Source: a virus. From it: 29,995 nucleotides of DNA. The translations under genes and the position numbers were made by a program. The notes beneath the pieces were generated by a model. The model worked only from the letters and a program-made list of their open reading frames with translations. It was not told the origin of the DNA and searched no databases. Shown here in pieces: positions 15,350 through 21,940 of the stretch. How positions within the stretch are numbered: the stretch's first letter is position 1; every line of letters begins with the position of its first letter. Location of the stretch: IMG/VR virus record IMGVR_UViG_3300010354_000027, positions 1 to 29,995 of that record, one strand, 5' to 3'.

Positions 15350-15777
15350 TAATAGGCTCCCGAGGTAAGCCGGGAAACGTCTCCGGAGATCTGAAGGGTA
15401 GCCGTAAAGCTAACAACCCCATCAAAGGCAGCCGAGGACTCATAAGCCGTAACAATGCAAGTTGCCGAGTAACCCGGGGCCGTTGCCGAAAAGGTTGCCG
15501 TGCCGGTAGGGTTCAACTTGATAACCGGTTGGGTTGCCGGGTTGTTGTAGGCCGTATACAGGACGTTATCAATATTGGTAGCAGCCGTACCATCCCAACG
15601 GCCCTGAAGGCTCATAGTGCCTCCCTTAAGGCCCTCAATAAAGTCTCGGGAGCCATCTTGGAACGTTGTAGTTTCAAGGGCATCCTTTGTAAGGTTCTGG
15701 CTCACGTTGGTAAGGAAGGTACCTACCTCCGTGCTATCAATCTTGACCTTGTAACCCTTACCTGCCGTAAAAGCCAT
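15349..15777 (-). CDS. Major tail tube protein (paralog 1)
   Basis: A 142-residue protein, probably forming the rings of the tail tube. It begins MAFTAGKGYKVKIDSTEVG, and its core LTKDALETTTFQDGSRDFIE at about residues 29-48 followed by GLKGGTMSLQGRWD is typical of lambda gpV-like tail tube proteins. The upstream gene at 15792-16523 carries almost the same core (LTKDALETTTFQDGSRDYIE), so the two are paralogs. This one is the size of a bare tube domain. It lies immediately before the chaperone gene, sharing TAATG with it, the canonical position of the major tail protein. Confidence 0.85.
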   Translation of the reverse strand: MAFTAGKGYKVKIDSTEVGTFLTNVSQNLTKDALETTTFQDGSRDFIEGLKGGTMSLQGRWDGTAATNIDNVLYTAYNNPATQPVIKLNPTGTATFSATAPGYSATCIVTAYESSAAFDGVVSFTATLQISGDVSRLTSGAY

Positions 15778-15791
15778 GGTTTGGTCCCTCC

Positions 15792-16523
15792 TTAGAACCG
15801 AGCAAAGTTTACATGGGCCGTTGTGCTAGTGCCGATTGCACTAATACGGCCTCGGACGTACCGGCCGATGCTTACCCCCGACGCAATAAAGGTACGGCTT
15901 GAGGTTGCTGCCGATACCGTAAACGTTACATGCGGAGTCCATGAAACGTTATCGGGACTCGACTCAACAATGATCGTTGTATTGGTGCCGGTATGGGCCG
16001 TTGCATGGATAGTTGCAACCCCCCCGGCCGTTGTACCGGTAACGTTATCGGCAGCCGTAAAGGTTTGGATCCCCGTGTAGGCAGCATAGGGCACCATGCT
16101 TAGGGCCCGTTGCCAAGATCCGGGCCGGCCGGCCGTACCATCCGAGGAGGCTTGGATACTTGCCCCGACGGTAACCAAACCATCAAAGGCAGCCCCTAGC
16201 TCATAGCTCCCTTGCCAACCGTCCGTAACGTAGCCCGGGGTTGTAACGGCATCATTCCCGAGGAAGATACTAACCGCCTCCGTAGCCGTATCCGAAAACA
16301 CGGCATTAAGGATAACGTCCGAGGCCGAGGCAGCCGGATCGAAAAGCCCGCTAAGGGTAGCCGTGCCGTTCTTTAGGCCCTCAATATAATCCCGGCTACC
16401 ATCCTGAAAGGTTGTGGTTTCTAGGGCATCCTTGGTTAGGGAAAAGCTAGCGTTTTGGAGGTATGGCCCGAGGTTATAAACCCCGACAAGGATCCGGGCC
16501 CCTTTGCCTGCTACAAAGGCCAT
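15792..16523 (-). CDS. Second tail tube paralog with C-terminal surface domain
   Basis: A 243-residue protein whose first roughly 140 residues parallel the tail tube protein encoded next (MAFVAGKGARILVGVYNLG, LTKDALETTTFQDGSRDYIE, then GLKNGTATLSGLFD). The extra 100 residues form a separate beta-rich domain: TTIIVESSPDNVSWTPHVTF, then GRYVRGRISAIGTSTTAHVN. That domain resembles the 128-aa protein at 18302-18688 (LQGSMDNATWAELPHS, PPYLRVVAEATG). It may be a minor tube subunit displaying a surface domain or a specialised ring at one end. The ATG overlaps the TAA of the upstream gene. Which paralog builds the bulk of the tube is not decided by sequence. Confidence 0.75.
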   Translation of the reverse strand: MAFVAGKGARILVGVYNLGPYLQNASFSLTKDALETTTFQDGSRDYIEGLKNGTATLSGLFDPAASASDVILNAVFSDTATEAVSIFLGNDAVTTPGYVTDGWQGSYELGAAFDGLVTVGASIQASSDGTAGRPGSWQRALSMVPYAAYTGIQTFTAADNVTGTTAGGVATIHATAHTGTNTTIIVESSPDNVSWTPHVTFTVSAATSSRTFIASGVSIGRYVRGRISAIGTSTTAHVNFARF

Positions 16524-16738
16524 TAACCCTCCTCCCCGTTGGTATCACTAGCATGTACGGGCTCGGGCTCCTTGGCAACCGTTTCGGGCTGCCGTTCCGT
16601 TTGCTCGGGGAGGGTTTTCCCATCGTATGCAACTTGAATCAACCAAGGGGAATCAATCAACCATTCATGGGGAATCTCCTCCCCGGCTTTGATTCCCCTT
16701 TGGCTAGGATCGTGCCAAAGGTCAACCGTTGCGATCAT
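16523..16738 (-). CDS. Small 71-aa protein in the head-tail module
   Basis: Function not recognised. The product has a compact N-terminal segment (IATVDLWHDPSQRGIKAGEE, then IPHEWLIDSPWLIQVAYDG) followed by an acidic, proline-rich tail (EPEPVHASDTNGEEG). The first part resembles small head or tail proteins with a 'GeeiP' turn, such as those encoded beside capsid genes; a similar pattern (WAVGEVVSSEDAEYIAWLM) is seen in the 72-aa protein at 18688. It overlaps the tail terminator gene by ATGA and the second tube gene by TAATG, so it is surely translated with them. Confidence 0.7.
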   Translation of the reverse strand: MIATVDLWHDPSQRGIKAGEEIPHEWLIDSPWLIQVAYDGKTLPEQTERQPETVAKEPEPVHASDTNGEEG

Positions 16739-17139
16739 GCTAGTACCTCAATCGTAAACTCAACCCCGAGCAATGGAATGCCGGCATAATCATAGGCCCC
16801 GATATTTTGGGCTTGCAATACCCGGGCAAGGTTGCAAGCCCCCCCAAGGGTTGTATCGGCCTCAATGGCTGCAATAACCGAAGATGCCCCCGAGGAGGCT
16901 AGGTAAGCATCTAACCGATCCTGTGCCGATCGATCCGTAGCCTTGGCAACCAATACCCGGACGATAAGGGTAACGCTATCCCAACCCGATCCGAGACTTG
17001 CCCCATATCTGATAACACTCGGGGGGGCAACCAAGGCAGCCGGGGGGGAGAAGTTATCGGGGATCGTATCGTAGGCCCTAAGCCCGGCAATAGTAGCAAG
17101 CCGGACCTTGAGGCCGTCTCTAATGTTGGATATGTTCAT
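16735..17139 (-). CDS. Tail terminator protein candidate
   Basis: A 134-residue protein likely to cap the tail tube where it joins the head. It begins MNISNIRDGLKVRLATIAGL, has PPAALVAPPSVIRYGASLG and SVTLIVRVLVAKATDRSAQD in the middle, then ASSVIAAIEADTTLGGACN, and ends with a beta strand IPLLGVEFTIEVLA. This order (N-terminal helix, 'pPaalv.P', a long beta strand with 'RVLVA', helix, final strand) is common in tail terminators located between an HK97 gp10-like protein and the tail tube gene, exactly the place it has here. It overlaps both neighbours by ATGA. Confidence 0.7.
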   Translation of the reverse strand: MNISNIRDGLKVRLATIAGLRAYDTIPDNFSPPAALVAPPSVIRYGASLGSGWDSVTLIVRVLVAKATDRSAQDRLDAYLASSGASSVIAAIEADTTLGGACNLARVLQAQNIGAYDYAGIPLLGVEFTIEVLA

Positions 17140-17690
17140 GCGTCGGGGCCTTCCCCGAGGTTTCTAAGCAACCGGCCAACCATTGCACTATACTCCCGGG
17201 CAATCGTAGGCACGGCCTCCTCCAAGGCTCCTCGGAGGTATCGTCGGGGCTTAATCCCTCCCCGTTTGGCAATGGCCTTAGCAGCAGCATAGCCGAGGCT
17301 AGCCCCCCCCTTCTGCCGGCCCCATTCCAAAAGCCCTAGCACGGGTTGTCCGTTTGGATTCTTTCCAACGTAGGGGATATGGGGAGCCCTCGGCCATGTA
17401 GGATGGTCATGCACCATCCCCGTACCAAATTCCATGTAAGGGGCATAGTGTAGGTTGCTCCCTATGTCCACAAAGGTAGGGTTTTCGGATCCGTCAACTC
17501 TCTCCCGGATGCTTCCGGCAAGGGCTCCGAGATTCCTAGGGGCTCGGATTTGTGCAAGGCTTCGGACCAACATGCCCGAAGCATGGAGCCATGCTCGGGT
17601 TGCATCGGCCAAGGGGAGGTTATTGAGGCCTCGGATTGCCCGGCTAAACCCTCGGAGTTGTACGTCAAGGTCAAGGCCGGACGGGTTCAT
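17136..17690 (-). CDS. HK97 gp10-like head-tail joining protein
   Basis: A 184-residue neck protein candidate. The N-terminal helical part (LQLRGF-type start, SGMLVRSLAQIRAPRNLGAL with AGSIRERV) corresponds to the 'aP.dtG.LraSI' signature of HK97 gp10-like proteins. NLHYAPYMEFGTGMVHDHP at about residues 84-102 is the 'YApyvEfGT' signature. IKPRRYLRGALEEAVPTIAR near the end matches the family's final helix ('pf.rpAl'). A central insert of about 40 residues (HIPYVGKNPNGQPVLGLLEW) is longer than usual. Coupled by ATGA to both neighbours. It probably acts in joining tails to filled heads. Confidence 0.8.
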   Translation of the reverse strand: MNPSGLDLDVQLRGFSRAIRGLNNLPLADATRAWLHASGMLVRSLAQIRAPRNLGALAGSIRERVDGSENPTFVDIGSNLHYAPYMEFGTGMVHDHPTWPRAPHIPYVGKNPNGQPVLGLLEWGRQKGGASLGYAAAKAIAKRGGIKPRRYLRGALEEAVPTIAREYSAMVGRLLRNLGEGPDA

Positions 17691-18298
17691 ACCAATCCAA
17701 CCAAAGCAATCCTACGGAAGGGGGCAAGGAGGTTACGGGCTTGGGGGTCCAATCCGTTTATTGCTATGGTTGTACCAACCTCCCCTCCTCCGGCCGTGCC
17801 GAAAGGAGCATCCTTCCTACGGAACAAGGCAGCCGAGATCAATAGGCAAGCCTGCTTTACCCCGGGGGGAACGGTTGCCGAATAACCAAAGGTACCCGTA
17901 ACTCGGATTCCCCTACGGATCGGGATAAACGTTTTGCTTGCCCTAGGAACGATTGCCAATTGTTGCCAAGGCCGGCCGTTCAAGTTGGCATTGTCCGGCA
18001 ATAGCTCATAGTCCGTACCCGAAGATAGGGTATCGCTATAGGTTCGATCCTCTTGTAGATCTTGGGCAACGGCCGAAACGGACGTAGCATCGTCAATAAT
18101 GCAACGGAGGGGATCCAAGGCCGTATAATAACGGACTTCCGAGGCCGTATAGAATCGGGTACCCGTAAAGCCGTCAATCAACCGGCTAGCCCCCTCAATG
18201 CAAGCCTCAAGCATTGCATCATCTTGAGTATCAGCTACCTCAATGGTTAGCCTTGCTTTCAACTCGGAGAGAGTTGCATAACCGTTGGTAATAGGCAT
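17687..18298 (-). CDS. Head-tail connector, gp6-like
   Basis: A 203-residue connector that likely forms a ring under the portal. YATLSELKARLTIEVADTQD and DAMLEACIEGASRLIDGFTG at residues 7-46 form the N-terminal helices typical of HK97 gp6-like connectors. TDYELLPDNANLNGRPWQQL and IRRGIRVTGTFGYSATVPPG are the usual beta part, ending in VKQACLLISAALFRRKDAPF, the final helix. It sits between head genes and the gp10-like gene, as in other phages of this layout. Its ATG lies one base after the upstream stop. Confidence 0.82.
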   Translation of the reverse strand: MPITNGYATLSELKARLTIEVADTQDDAMLEACIEGASRLIDGFTGTRFYTASEVRYYTALDPLRCIIDDATSVSAVAQDLQEDRTYSDTLSSGTDYELLPDNANLNGRPWQQLAIVPRASKTFIPIRRGIRVTGTFGYSATVPPGVKQACLLISAALFRRKDAPFGTAGGGEVGTTIAINGLDPQARNLLAPFRRIALVGLV

Positions 18299-18301
18299 GG
18301 G

Positions 18302-18688
18302 CTAGGCCAAGGCCACCCAATAAGCCGAAAACGTAGCATTGGGGGTACCGGTAGCCTCGGCAACAACCCTAAGGTATGGAGGCAACGGCCCGTCAATCTT
18401 GGTAGCAAAATCGGCCGCAACGTTGCCGGTTAGTTCAATGTCCACAGAATGAGGCAACTCGGCCCAAGTTGCATTATCCATGCTGCCTTGCAAGTGAACA
18501 TGAAACTTATTGCCGGAGTTGTTGCCCGTGCCGGCCGTTTGAGTAACCCAAAGCAAGGCTCCGGCCATGTACCCTTGAAAGGTACCAACTTGGGGCCCCC
18601 GAGATACAAAGGCAATAACGCTAGATCCCGTTGCCGTTGCCGTCCGTTGGGCCAAAGGCAACCCGGCCCCCTCCAAAATCTCGGCCAT
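18302..18688 (-). CDS. Putative head decoration-like protein
   Basis: A 128-residue beta-rich protein between capsid and connector genes, a usual place for decoration or head-surface proteins. Its second half (KFHVHLQGSMDNATWAELPH, then PPYLRVVAEATGTPNATFSA) resembles the C-terminal domain of the second tail tube paralog (TTIIVESSPDNVSWTPHVTF, GRYVRGRISAIG): both have 'S.DN.sW', then a strand, then 'yvR...a.gt....f'. This suggests the same small beta-sandwich is used on head and tail. The N-terminal 45 residues are not recognised. The start ATG overlaps the TAA of the 72-aa gene. Function is inferred from position and fold pattern. Confidence 0.6.
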   Translation of the reverse strand: MAEILEGAGLPLAQRTATATGSSVIAFVSRGPQVGTFQGYMAGALLWVTQTAGTGNNSGNKFHVHLQGSMDNATWAELPHSVDIELTGNVAADFATKIDGPLPPYLRVVAEATGTPNATFSAYWVALA

Positions 18689-18906
18689 TACTTGATAACC
18701 TTTCGGAGACGGGCTACCGGCCCGGGCTTGCTAATCTCGGAGCCCTCGGCCTTGGCCTCCCCCTCCTCGGGAATGGACTCCCAAGCCGAGGGGCATTGGC
18801 GCATAAGCCATGCGATATATTCGGCATCCTCGGATGAGACAACCTCCCCGACGGCCCAAACGGCCCCGGCCGAGGAGTAAGCCTCCTTGCATCGGATCTT
18901 AGCCAT
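18688..18906 (-). CDS. Small 72-aa head-region protein
   Basis: Function not recognised. The start is ATG 18906, with TTAGGGAGGCAAC upstream. The sequence begins AKIRCKEAYSSAGAVWAVGE, then VVSSEDAEYIAWLMRQCPSA, and ends in a charged tail with acidic then basic residues (EGEAKAEGSEI, ARLRKVIK). The 'v.aGevv......ea..Li..g.a' pattern is seen in short phage head or tail accessory proteins encoded just after capsid genes. It is the first gene after a hairpin that follows the capsid gene, so it may be expressed at a lower level than capsid. Confidence 0.7.
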   Translation of the reverse strand: MAKIRCKEAYSSAGAVWAVGEVVSSEDAEYIAWLMRQCPSAWESIPEEGEAKAEGSEISKPGPVARLRKVIK

Positions 18907-18924
18907 GTTGCCTCCCTAAGGCAT

Positions 18925-18952
18925 GGGCCCCGGGTTGGCTTACCCGAGGCCC
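18925..18952 (-). terminator. Attenuator-like hairpin after the capsid gene
   Basis: On the minus strand GGGCCTCGGGT pairs with ACCCGGGGCCC, 11 bp with one U-G pair and a 6-base loop, just after the major capsid stop. No U-tract follows. A stable stem here commonly protects capsid mRNA or partly stops transcription. Confidence 0.5.
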
Positions 18953-18965
18953 CTTGCACTATCCC

Positions 18966-20339
18966 TTAAACCGTAATGTTACGGCCGACGGCTGCACACT
19001 CAATCGACGAAGCCGAGCCCGAGGGAGCGTAACGGCCGAGGCCGAAACGGATACGGGCCACAAGGGCAAGTTGATCCATGTCCGGCTTCTGCACAAGGCT
19101 AAGTTGAGTATCAGACTTGATACCAACCTTGAACCCGTTACGGTTGAACAAAACAATTTGGCCCTTGGTATTGTTTGCCGGGGTTGCCGAGATCTTACCG
19201 TCGGCTTCCGTCAAACCAACGGCCATGGTACGGACAACCGGATGCCCGAAGATGCTACCGATCTCCCCTCGGAGGATCGTTGCGTCGGGGCCATACTCAT
19301 TAACGGCTCGGAATCCTTGGAGGGCCGAGACGGCATGGTAAGTTGCCGGATCCATTACGTAAACAAGATCCTGTCGGTTAACCGGGTTGGACCAATCCTG
19401 AATATAGGTATTGTCAATCATCTTGTTGCGCAACTCGGAGAGAAGCGCAATCGTCGGGGCCCCGCCGAAGTCAAGGGTATTGTTAGTGTTATCTACAAGG
19501 GCAGCCTTCCGGATGCCGTCAAAGGCAAGGTAGAACTTGGTTGCTGCCGGGGCAGAATCGTCCGAGTTGATATTGCCCGTAGCCCCGGTCGTGGTATCCC
19601 CGTTAAGGATTGCACTATCGGCATAGAAGGCAAGGGCTCGGGCAACTTGAGCCCGAAGGTATGGGACCATCGGGATCAAGCTATCCTCAACCAACTCCCC
19701 GGTTGTGAGGAGGTTCCAAATCATCTTCTTAGCCGTAACAGCAGCAAACCGGGAGCCCGGCCGGCCGGTAGCAGCAAGATAAGTATTGTCCGAAGTGTTC
19801 TCCCCGAGGAAGTAAGGCTCCGGCATATCGGCCTCAATCGGGAGGTTAGCCGATGGGGCCGTCATGACGAAGCTGTCAAGGTTGCCGAAGATTTGGCTTT
19901 CTTGACGGGCCGACTCCCAAAGCTCCTGTACGTATTGCACGCCAATCAACTGGGCACCAAAGCCGGCAGCCCCCTCATTGAGGGTTGACTTGGTATAAAG
20001 GGGCACGGCCTCGGCCTTGGTTTCGGGGATATAGCGATGGCTCACGGCCTTGTAAGCATTACGAAGATCCTCCGAGGGGCCGGCCTTGGTACCGGTAAGG
20101 AGGTCATGCATAAACTGGATATCGGCAGACTTGAGGCCGAAAGATCCATACTTGGTACCGGCCGTGTTAGCGTCTCCGGCCTTAGCTGCAAGCAACTTAC
20201 CGGCAGCCCCTCGGGCCTCCCCTTCCGGGCCGACAATCTCCCGGACCATGGCCCGGAGCCTATCCTCGGACGGAATGGCCTCATTAACGGCCTTGTACCT
20301 ATCGGCAAGATCCCGGACAAGTCTCTCCAACTCGGACAT
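18966..20339 (-). CDS. Major capsid protein, HK97 fold
   Basis: The shell protein, 457 residues. The N-terminal 60 residues (ERLVRDLADRYKAVNEAIPS, then AMVREIVGPEGE) are a helical segment like the scaffolding delta domain removed by the prohead protease. The HK97 fold follows: TKSTLNEGAAGFGAQLIGVQ at about residues 116-135, TAKKMIWNLLTTGELVEDSL at about 203-222, then AFYADSAILNGDTTTGATGN and DLVYVMDPATYHAVSALQGF, and finally IFGHPVVRTMAVGLTE and FNRNGFKVGIKSD. These are the usual N-arm, spine-helix, P-domain and A-domain elements in order. The start is ATG 20339, with TAAGGAGGGCCG upstream. The adjacent protease gene supports processing. Confidence 0.93.
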   Translation of the reverse strand: MSELERLVRDLADRYKAVNEAIPSEDRLRAMVREIVGPEGEARGAAGKLLAAKAGDANTAGTKYGSFGLKSADIQFMHDLLTGTKAGPSEDLRNAYKAVSHRYIPETKAEAVPLYTKSTLNEGAAGFGAQLIGVQYVQELWESARQESQIFGNLDSFVMTAPSANLPIEADMPEPYFLGENTSDNTYLAATGRPGSRFAAVTAKKMIWNLLTTGELVEDSLIPMVPYLRAQVARALAFYADSAILNGDTTTGATGNINSDDSAPAATKFYLAFDGIRKAALVDNTNNTLDFGGAPTIALLSELRNKMIDNTYIQDWSNPVNRQDLVYVMDPATYHAVSALQGFRAVNEYGPDATILRGEIGSIFGHPVVRTMAVGLTEADGKISATPANNTKGQIVLFNRNGFKVGIKSDTQLSLVQKPDMDQLALVARIRFGLGRYAPSGSASSIECAAVGRNITV

Positions 20340-20353
20340 GGTAACGGCCCTCC

Positions 20354-21940
20354 TTAGGCCAAGACGGCCCGTAGCATATCGGCTAGGGCTTTGATATTGG
20401 CCTCGGGCATTGCCTCGGCCTCGGGGGGGTATGGGGATGGTTCAACCGGCACGGGCTCCTCCCCGGGTACCTGTGCAAGGAGTTGATCAACGGCCTCAAC
20501 CAAGGCCATGGCATGCTCCCGGATTGCCCGGACAATGCCCTCATTCTGCCGGTTAAGAACCCGGCCGGCCTTGCTGCCGTCCATTGGCTCCGTTGGCTCC
20601 TCGGGCTCGGCCGGCTCGGACATGTCTCCCTTGCCCTCGGCCTCGGCCCGAGCCTTTGCTACCAACTCTCTCAACCGTTCAAGGAGGGCCATTACCTCGG
20701 GCCGATCGGCCTCGGGAATATCAACCCCTCCCCGTGCCCCCCCGAGGGCAGCAGCAGCAGCAGCAAGGCCCGAGGCTACAAGGGTTAGCTCCCCGTCCTT
20801 GATATCGGCAAAGCCCAACTTGTAGCCGGTAAACTCCTCGGCCATGTCGGCATCATGCCAAAGGAAGGCCCGAGCATACTTGGCCCAATCAATCATGGCC
20901 TTGTCTCCCGAGCCGTCCGAGGATGCCCAAGTCCGTACCCGTGCCTCGGCTGCCGAACCATCCCAAGCCGAATCAAGATCAACCGGAAGATCCTCAAACT
21001 TGCCGGCAACCTTGGTTACGGTTGCAACCCCGGACCTACGGACAAGCATGGCCTCGGGGTTAGCCGGAATGGGCACTAGGGAAACCTCCAACAACTCGGC
21101 CCGCCTATGAATGAGGGCTCCGTCGGACCGTTCCCTTTCAAGGCTTCGGAAGCCAACCGAAACGGACCTAAGCATACCCTCAAGGATTAAGTTACGGGCA
21201 TGTCGGCCCTTATCGCAAGAGGAAAGGATAACGTCCAACTCCCAACCCGATGCAACCCTACGGATCGGGGGTAACCCTCGGCCGAGGATATCCATGATGC
21301 TTTCGGCCTCATGGCAATCCAAAATAACCGGGTTTGCCTCAAAGGATCGAAAATCCCAACCATCGGGATCGACAATCTCTCCTTGCCTATCCAAAGCCCC
21401 GGTTGTGATAGTAAACGTAAAAACCTCGGGGCCCGGCATATCTTCGGACTGGGCATACCCCTCGGAATCCTTGCCGAGGATAGCAGCCTTAAGGATGCCG
21501 GCTAACTCGGCCTCCGTTGCCGGCCTATGGGCAACATAGGAGGCTTGGACGTAACGCATGGATCTCCGTTCCCTAGCCTTGGCTTTGGCCTCGGCTATAA
21601 GCTTTCTCATATAGTCCAACCCCCGGGAGCCGATAGCAAGCCATTTTACCTGTGCTATAACCCCGGCCAAACGGAAATCTTCCCTATGCCGAGCAACCCA
21701 AGCCTCCCGAAGCCGGACGGCCTCCTCCTCCGTAGGGGTTTCGGGGGCCCTCCTATCCCGAGCCATTGGGGCAAGCCGGTTATATTGCTTGTTACCTAGG
21801 ACGTTGCCCCCGGCATCCCATAGCTCCGGGTAATTTTGCTTGATATCCGCGGCCTCCGAGACGGGGAAAAGGGGCCATTGGCTAGATTGTAGGGAGACGG
21901 GCTTATCTTCCCCGGCCTTTGGGAAGTTGGTTACCGGCAT
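20354..21940 (-). CDS. Prohead protease with N-terminal and C-terminal extensions
   Basis: Cleaves capsid precursors during head maturation. The 528-residue protein is longer than a minimal protease. Residues 1-130 form a separate helical domain (PVSEAADIKQNYPELWDAGG, WLAIGSRGLDYMRKLIAEAK). Residues about 165-305 are the HK97-type serine protease, with likely catalytic His210 in ILDCHEAESIMD and Ser261 in RSVSVGFRSLER, plus LLEVSLVPIPANPEAML. Residues 315-420 include LDSAWDGSAAEARVR, WAKYARAFLWHDADMAEEFT and AALGGARGGVDIP, a second domain often fused to this type of protease. The last 100 residues are acidic and Pro-rich, then helical, possibly scaffold-like. TAATG overlap with the portal gene. 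Confidence 0.88.
   Translation of the reverse strand: MPVTNFPKAGEDKPVSLQSSQWPLFPVSEAADIKQNYPELWDAGGNVLGNKQYNRLAPMARDRRAPETPTEEEAVRLREAWVARHREDFRLAGVIAQVKWLAIGSRGLDYMRKLIAEAKAKARERRSMRYVQASYVAHRPATEAELAGILKAAILGKDSEGYAQSEDMPGPEVFTFTITTGALDRQGEIVDPDGWDFRSFEANPVILDCHEAESIMDILGRGLPPIRRVASGWELDVILSSCDKGRHARNLILEGMLRSVSVGFRSLERERSDGALIHRRAELLEVSLVPIPANPEAMLVRRSGVATVTKVAGKFEDLPVDLDSAWDGSAAEARVRTWASSDGSGDKAMIDWAKYARAFLWHDADMAEEFTGYKLGFADIKDGELTLVASGLAAAAAALGGARGGVDIPEADRPEVMALLERLRELVAKARAEAEGKGDMSEPAEPEEPTEPMDGSKAGRVLNRQNEGIVRAIREHAMALVEAVDQLLAQVPGEEPVPVEPSPYPPEAEAMPEANIKALADMLRAVLA

Noticed and set aside
18954-19988. Plus-strand open frame of 344 codons opposite the capsid gene
   Set aside because: No motif or ribosome binding site; it is the antisense shadow of a confidently identified capsid gene.
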